28,462 nucleotides of DNA from Thamnocephalis sphaerospora (lineage: Eukaryota > Zoopagomycota > Zoopagomycetes > Zoopagales > Sigmoideomycetaceae), in NCBI GenBank assembly GCA_003614735.1, contig KZ992582.1, forward strand, positions 1 through 28,462, written 5' to 3'. The translations under genes were made by a program, and so were the position numbers. Shown here in pieces: positions 23,535-28,462 of the stretch. Position 1 is the stretch's first letter; each line of letters begins with the position of its first letter. The notes below the pieces were generated by a model, which was not told where the DNA came from, did not search any database, and saw nothing but the letters and a program-made list of their open reading frames with translations.

Positions 23535-25304
23535 GTGGTCGCGATCACCGCAAGTGGATCGACCGGTGGTGCTGTCGTGCTGAACATCACGCGTTTCCCA
23601 TCTGACACCCTGCAAGTTGCATGGACAGGATTGCGCGGCAATGAGCCCTGTAAATGCAAGCCGACGTGCAGCAAATACGGGTGATGCTTTGGTGTCAGGC
23701 AATGCTATAGTCGGGTGTTTTTTGGTCGATGCGAACTGATCGACGCACGCGCGCATCACATGTCAGCGCAACTCGGTGCATCGTCCGGTAGCTGTGACGA
23801 CGATCAGTCGATTTGGCAGCGCTGATGGCGACATGCACATTGACCAGACACCATACACGGTATGAGGACGCCAATATGTTTTCTCGTATATATGTGCCGT
23901 GCGCCAAATGCCACAGCGTTCTCTTTCAGCTTCGCAGTATACAGGTGGCACGGCGCATTCGCGTTTCCAACATCTTACTGCGACAAACAAATCGCCGCCA
24001 AATCATTCCAACTCATAGGCAAAAAATCCATTGCAGATTGGGCTCATGCGCGGTATGTGCCCTCGTTTGCGGAGTGACCTTGGTGAATGCGGGCACCACT
24101 AGTAACAAAGTGGTAACGAAACCAAGCTGCTCATCTAGGTATCATGCATTCCGTCCATACTTGCAGCATGCAGTAGTGCACTTGCCGAGGGATAAAATTA
24201 CCTGTACATTGCATCGGCTGTCAAGAAACCGCACACACACCAGTGTAGGATCAACTGGCCGGCAAACACACATGTAATCTGCAATCTTCCCATACTAAAC
24301 ACCAATTTGTTGTCCGCCCGCACTCATCACTGCGGCTGCAGGTACCTACTACAAGATACCTTGGTCTATTCATTCCTACCTGGCAAGTTTTGCATCCGCC
24401 AGACTACTGGTGCTTGTGCGCTGCAATCGCATCGGGCACCGCAAACTGCCTTGAACAGCACTCTAATTAGCCGTAGATCGTTTGTTTGCAAGTATTTCTA
24501 CGTCATTCCTAGTACATTGGTGTCTCAAAAGCAGTCGCATGCCTCGCTACCATCCCACTGCTCTGGTCACCAATCCACACCAGTTTTTGCGGATGATCTA
24601 TTTGCCCGCATCACGTTGACGGGTTATTTGTCGCATCAGATTTGCTACAAGCAACATTTTGGTACCACAACGCAACGCACGAAATGCATGCAGATTCAAC
24701 TATCAGAATTGCAGCGCCCTCAATGGACGTCAGTGTCTTGTATTGTCAGGTCAGCTTACGCATGGAACGCCGGCCATTGGTGGCCACCGCATCAATATGG
24801 CCCTGCTGGCTAGCGTCATTGTGTCTATGCTTTCGCTTGAAACGTCAAGGCACATTGCAGGTGGCTGCATGTAGAACAAAGGTTTGGGTGGCTCCAGTGC
24901 AGATGGCGACAGCTCAGCTAACATCAAACAGCCTGCCAAAAGTAACGCTAAATCCACGCCATTCGTCCATCAAACAGCCCCGCGCACATGTGTTGTAGCA
25001 AACACCAAGATTGGCTGAACGCTGGTATGCAGAATGCATGCTAGTACAACATAGCCAGTCAAGCATATGCGGTCATGTGATAAGCGATTAGCGCCGCTCC
25101 CTGCAAGCAATCTAGAACAAAGCATTAATGACAGAACAGGGCTGTTTATTTGGAGGAAATCAGCGGTAGAATGCGCGTATAGCAGCTATTGCTGGTGGCT
25201 CTATATCGGGGTGCATCTCAAAAGCCACCCTTTAAGCCGACTTCATCAGCCAGTCTAGCTGCTTTCGCCTTTTGATGGCACATTGTGTTGAAATATGATT
25301 GTAC

Positions 25305-25826
25305 ATGCTGTGCAGCAGCTGCCTCTTGGTTTCTGGTAAGCGGAGTATATCGCAATCTGCATGCTGCATCAAGGACATTGCATGGCATTGCCTTGGTGGT
25401 GATGGGCAAAACTCTCACCCAATGCGCAATGACTTTTTGTGCGTCCAGCTGATAGCTGCATATCGTGTGACATCCACTCTTTGGACTAGCATTGCTGCAG
25501 TCTGCAACGTATTCCTGCGCCGTCTCTACCGTGTAGCATCAGTCGCCTTTGTTGTGCTACAGCATCGCTATGCGATGCAAAATCAGTACAAGCCGTCATA
25601 TGACGAACGCCTGCATAAGGCACTGCAGGAATACAAACCAGACAATGTTTTTGGTGCCACCGATGCTGTTTCCTTACTTTCTGAGTGCCAAACGACGGAC
25701 AATGCTTGTCGGCGTTATCTGTGCAGTGTAACCTTGACACAGCACTGCGGCTTCCGACGTGATGTTCACTCTTCCATAATTGGTGTAAAATTACTCTTGC
25801 TTGGAAATACCGACTGCCACTGTTAA
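25305..25826 (+). CDS. Hypothetical reading frame, doubtful
   Basis: A 173-codon frame from ATG at 25305 to a TAA. The first half is hydrophobic and Cys-rich. The second half (QYKPSYDERLHKALQEYKPDNVF) has the look of an amphipathic, coding-type sequence. No domain, signal peptide or TATA box supports it. Overlapping frames exist on the minus strand. It may be a relic, one exon of an unresolved gene, or chance. Confidence 0.15.
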   Translation: MLCSSCLLVSGKRSISQSACCIKDIAWHCLGGDGQNSHPMRNDFLCVQLIAAYRVTSTLWTSIAAVCNVFLRRLYRVASVAFVVLQHRYAMQNQYKPSYDERLHKALQEYKPDNVFGATDAVSLLSECQTTDNACRRYLCSVTLTQHCGFRRDVHSSIIGVKLLLLGNTDCHC

Positions 25827-25841
25827 TGACGGTAGCAATCA

Positions 25842-26213
25842 TTACGACGACAGTGTGGAAGATTCACGGCGCCGAGTCGCTTCAAAGCGTAGCACGTCTT
25901 TGGTGGCGGATGCCTGCCAAAATGTAACTCGATTAATCTGGAGGCGGCACTGTTGCTGCTGATAGAATGTGCAGCGGCCAGCCCAGACGATAAGCTGATC
26001 AGCTCCATCAAAGAGTGACAGCACCGGTCGCGGTGTTTCCGAGTGCGACGCGCGAGAGCGCTTGAAAGGCCGCACTGAGACGATGGCTCTGGTGCCAATG
26101 CAAGAATCATGTTGCGCAACCGAAACCAAGCACAGGCAAAGACGGCTTACGCAAAAAGAAACAAGTTTGCATAAAAGCTGTGGGCTAACCTCTGCCGCAT
26201 GGCTTGATGGCAT
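25842..26213 (-). CDS. Hypothetical reading frame downstream of the F-box gene, doubtful
   Basis: A 123-codon frame from ATG at 26213. It contains a possible GTAAGC donor and CACCAG acceptor 62 nt apart, which would shift the frame. A segment reading LSLFDGADQLIVWAGRC looks protein-like. No family was recognised. It lies 120 bp downstream of the F-box gene on the same strand and could be a decayed or unresolved gene. Confidence 0.15.
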   Translation of the reverse strand: MPSSHAAEVSPQLLCKLVSFCVSRLCLCLVSVAQHDSCIGTRAIVSVRPFKRSRASHSETPRPVLSLFDGADQLIVWAGRCTFYQQQQCRLQINRVTFWQASATKDVLRFEATRRRESSTLSS

Positions 26214-26334
26214 GGCTCACGCAAACAGCTCTGGCGGAAAACATATAGGCCAAGTGCTTTATATAGACTACAACAGTCAAGTAAATAGAGCAAACATCCC
26301 CGATGCTGCTGCAGCCATACACCATTTCTACTGA

Positions 26335-27918
26335 CTAGCTATTGCCGGTGGGCCGCTGTTTTGACCAAAGTATGTTTTCCGTATAGTCGACAACCTGTAA
26401 GGGGTGTTTTTCACAGACAAAATGGTTTTTGCACCTATTGCATGCAAGATGGTGCTGATGACTACCGTAAGGCTGGGCGGTCGGGTGGTGCTGGTCTAGT
26501 CTGGCAAGTGCTCGGCTGATGCCTGGAAATTTCCATGCTGTTTTCCCAAGAATCTCTTTCCATTGGCGAGCAGACAGATGCGTACCACTATGTTCCAGAC
26601 AATCAAGGTGCACGCGACGCACCTCTGATCCATCTGCCAGGCTTAGTAAGAGGATGCACAAGTGCGGATTTACAATCAGCAGATCGTGAGACACAGCTGG
26701 TCGCAATGGGCCAAAGTCGCCCGTTTTTGTCCACTTTTCTTTCAATGATGTACTAGCTGCGCCTTGAGTCACTTTTACCAACGCTAGAGCTTGCGATGGT
26801 GGAGAATTAAACCCCATTGACATCAATGTAGGAATGTCGTACGAGACGGAGGTCGCGTCCGACTCTCCCGCGTTGTCTACGTCGAGTATGCGGTGACCAC
26901 ACATGACGAATCTGTTGTCGTCAACGCGTAATGGCGAATCGTATGCGCAAAAGTTTCCCACTCTCAATTCTGCCTTGTGTTCTATTGATGGTGCTTGGCC
27001 AGTCGTAATATGTCGCATTTTGAATGTGGTTGACCATTTGCCAAAGGTGCCGCGATTTTGTGCAGACCAGACAAAGCGTATCCTGCCTGTTTTTACGCTT
27101 AGGATGCATGGTGGAGCTGGATTGTCGCCTTCACATGAAAAACGAAAGTTGCTGGCGAGATCGTACACTAGCAGAGTCGGTGTTTCAGTGCCCTCTCCAG
27201 CGCGGTATCTGATTAGAAGCCAGCTTCCATGTACACTCACACAAGGCGAGCAAGAGTCAATCGCAATCTGTTGAGGCAGCTTATGGAGCGCATCGAAATG
27301 CCAAACAAGTAAAACGCTGTCTTTTGAGGAATTTCCGGCCAAGACAAACAAATACTCGTCTAAACACCATAGCATTTCTGAATGCAGGCTCTTGACTTCG
27401 TTGCTATATCCTATCCTCTCCTTGTAAACAAAGGTATGATGCGGCTTTTCCAGAATCCACACTGGTTGCTGCTGGGATGGCAGTAGCCATTGCGATGCAG
27501 CCAGCAGGCTGCCTTGAAATTTGATGGTTTGGAGGCGGGTGCCGCATGGAGGAGAGTCTGCCACTTTGACAAGGCAGTGTGTTGAGTATTGGTCATGGCG
27601 CCAGCGGTATTCTGTAGCACAGCGCTTGCTGTAGACGTCGAACCAGTCGATTTGAAGATATCCGCGTGAGATTGGCATTTTACAGGCAGCACTGTTGCTA
27701 TACACCTCAGGATGATGCGCCCGCGTGTATTGGCGTAACCACTCTTTTTCATAGTCGTCTTGCTGGAAAAACTGTTGTTCAAATCGCTTGCGCCATAGGC
27801 TCTGCCGACAAGATACGCGAGCGCGCCACCGCCGAGATGCACATGCCAGCAGAAACAGTACATCGTCGTCAACAACCTCGAAAATGTGATCAAGCGCATC
27901 CTCTGACAGCTGATCCAT
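26335..27918 (-). CDS. F-box protein with a long uncharacterised C-terminal region
   Basis: A single exon of 527 aa from the first ATG (27918). The N-terminus is an F-box: MDQLSEDALDHIFEVVDDDVLFLLACASRRWRARV, followed by SLWRKRFEQQF. The remaining ~470 residues have no firmly recognised domain. They show alternating hydrophobic strands and Trp/Tyr-rich turns (for example LLVWHFDALHKL and TLLVYDLASNF), which suggests a beta-propeller-like substrate-binding region. Near the C-terminus a CNRC...C...H-type cluster (CNRCKNHFVCEKH) could bind zinc. Expected role: substrate adaptor that binds Skp1 in an SCF ubiquitin ligase. Upstream, the frame is open 13 more codons, and an AAG|GTGAGT donor (28105) and CCAG acceptor (about 27947) could define a leader intron. 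The F-box assignment is confident; the rest is inference. Confidence 0.82.
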   Translation of the reverse strand: MDQLSEDALDHIFEVVDDDVLFLLACASRRWRARVSCRQSLWRKRFEQQFFQQDDYEKEWLRQYTRAHHPEVYSNSAACKMPISRGYLQIDWFDVYSKRCATEYRWRHDQYSTHCLVKVADSPPCGTRLQTIKFQGSLLAASQWLLPSQQQPVWILEKPHHTFVYKERIGYSNEVKSLHSEMLWCLDEYLFVLAGNSSKDSVLLVWHFDALHKLPQQIAIDSCSPCVSVHGSWLLIRYRAGEGTETPTLLVYDLASNFRFSCEGDNPAPPCILSVKTGRIRFVWSAQNRGTFGKWSTTFKMRHITTGQAPSIEHKAELRVGNFCAYDSPLRVDDNRFVMCGHRILDVDNAGESDATSVSYDIPTLMSMGFNSPPSQALALVKVTQGAASTSLKEKWTKTGDFGPLRPAVSHDLLIVNPHLCILLLSLADGSEVRRVHLDCLEHSGTHLSARQWKEILGKTAWKFPGISRALARLDQHHPTAQPYGSHQHHLACNRCKNHFVCEKHPLQVVDYTENILWSKQRPTGNS

Positions 27919-28462
27919 GATAGCGTAGATGTATGCAGAATAGAGCTGGTTCAACAAGGCAAGGCAGCAATGGTTGGTGAAGATTAATGCGACAAGTAGT
28001 AGCGAAAGCAGGACATTTAGGCATGCGTAGACAGCTATTTATGGTAACGACAGAGTCACCACACTGGTGTCATGTAACGCCTTACTCGCAAGCAATGACT
28101 CACCTTATAAATAGAAAAGGCCTTGTGCATTTTGCCCATCGCATGTGCTCTGTAGTGCATGGACAATAGCTGTACAAGGTGGCGTTTGGAGCACACCCAT
28201 GCCTGCAAACCAGCTGCTCACAATGTGGAAGCGCATGATATGTGACACGAGTAGTGTTGGTACGGCAAGAAATAGTCCAATAGAAACGGCAGAGATACCC
28301 CTAGGCTTCCTAGGCGGTATATACTCGGCAACTAGTCGTCCGCTTGACGACCCGCTAAGAGAGGTGGTGGATTGAATGGTTTATTACAAGTATCTGCCTA
28401 ACGGCTGCGGCTTATATAGCGGGCGGCTTGCTGGCCGTAAGGCATCGACAGGGGCTAGTGGT
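27919..28462 (-). promoter_or_regulatory. Upstream region of the F-box gene
   Basis: Two minus-strand TATA-like elements lie here: TATATAAG (28411-28418) and TATTTATAAG near 28106. The strong donor AAG|GTGAGT directly after the second element pairs in phase with the CCAG before the F-box frame, so the leader may be spliced. A 5' exon reading MHYRAHAMGKMHKAFSIYK could then be fused to the F-box protein. A further minus-strand frame with one hydrophobic segment (about 28375-28103) has no upstream ATG. Confidence 0.35.

Larger units (their letters stand above)
23426..26334. other. Large region without a confident gene
   Basis: About 2.9 kb between the subtilisin ATG and the stop of the F-box gene. 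The left end holds the subtilisin promoter. Several frames of 100-175 codons occur on both strands, but most lack an ATG, overlap one another or cannot be joined by splice sites. The best are listed separately or among the rejected items. No transposon terminal repeats, tRNA or microsatellite of note was seen. Confidence 0.45.

Noticed and set aside
24307-24813. 168-codon plus-strand frame
   Set aside because: It begins at TTG with no suitable ATG, is Cys/His/Ser-rich without a pattern, and overlaps another open frame from 24642.

Overview
The window reads as nuclear DNA of a fungus, most likely an early-diverging one (zoopagomycete or mucoromycete grade, an inference). The evidence is a Yap1/Pap1-type bZIP factor, a fungal-type sterol-sensing HMG-CoA reductase and a proteinase K-like subtilisin. 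Alongside them are two genes that budding yeast lacks but animals and many other fungi keep: an RBM5/RBM10-type splicing factor and an FBXO3-type F-box/ApaG protein. Genes are monocistronic. Introns are mostly 57-79 nt with GT...AG ends and frequent GCTAAC/CTAAT branch sites. No rRNA, tRNA, CRISPR array or intact transposon was seen.

Layout: 1-337 may hold the last exon of a plus-strand gene, followed by about 1.6 kb of gene-free, microsatellite-bearing sequence. A Yap1-like bZIP gene (1955-3773, minus) is followed by an RBM5-like gene of about 16 exons (4485-8420, minus). A divergent promoter region leads to a choline/ethanolamine kinase (9417-11418), the only confident plus-strand gene. Next come a three-frame patchwork (about 11740-12348), an FBXO3-like gene with seven exons (12349-13978, minus) and a single-exon HMG-CoA reductase (14309-18031, minus). 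These are followed by an unidentified three-exon gene (18521-18969, minus), the cap-binding subunit CBP20 (19109-20378, minus) and a short secreted Lys/Glu-rich protein (20620-20934, minus). The right part is gene-poor and looks AT-richer. It holds a single-exon secreted subtilisin (22226-23425, minus), about 2.9 kb without a confident gene, and a single-exon F-box gene (26335-27918, minus) with its promoter.

The genes do not form one pathway. RBM5-like and CBP20 both act on nuclear pre-mRNA. Choline kinase and HMG-CoA reductase are key steps of phospholipid and sterol synthesis. Two F-box proteins are probable SCF adaptors. The subtilisin and the small secreted protein are exported.

The most unusual signals are in gene structure. 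They are a run of about 283 nt without a single AG inside the first RBM5-like intron, ending exactly at the inferred acceptor; a GC-AG intron next to a 27-nt exon in the FBXO3-like gene; a 15-nt first coding exon with twin donor contexts; and intronless HMG-CoA reductase, subtilisin and F-box genes beside very intron-dense neighbours. All exon joins were inferred by eye from splice signals, reading phase and family similarity, not from transcripts.
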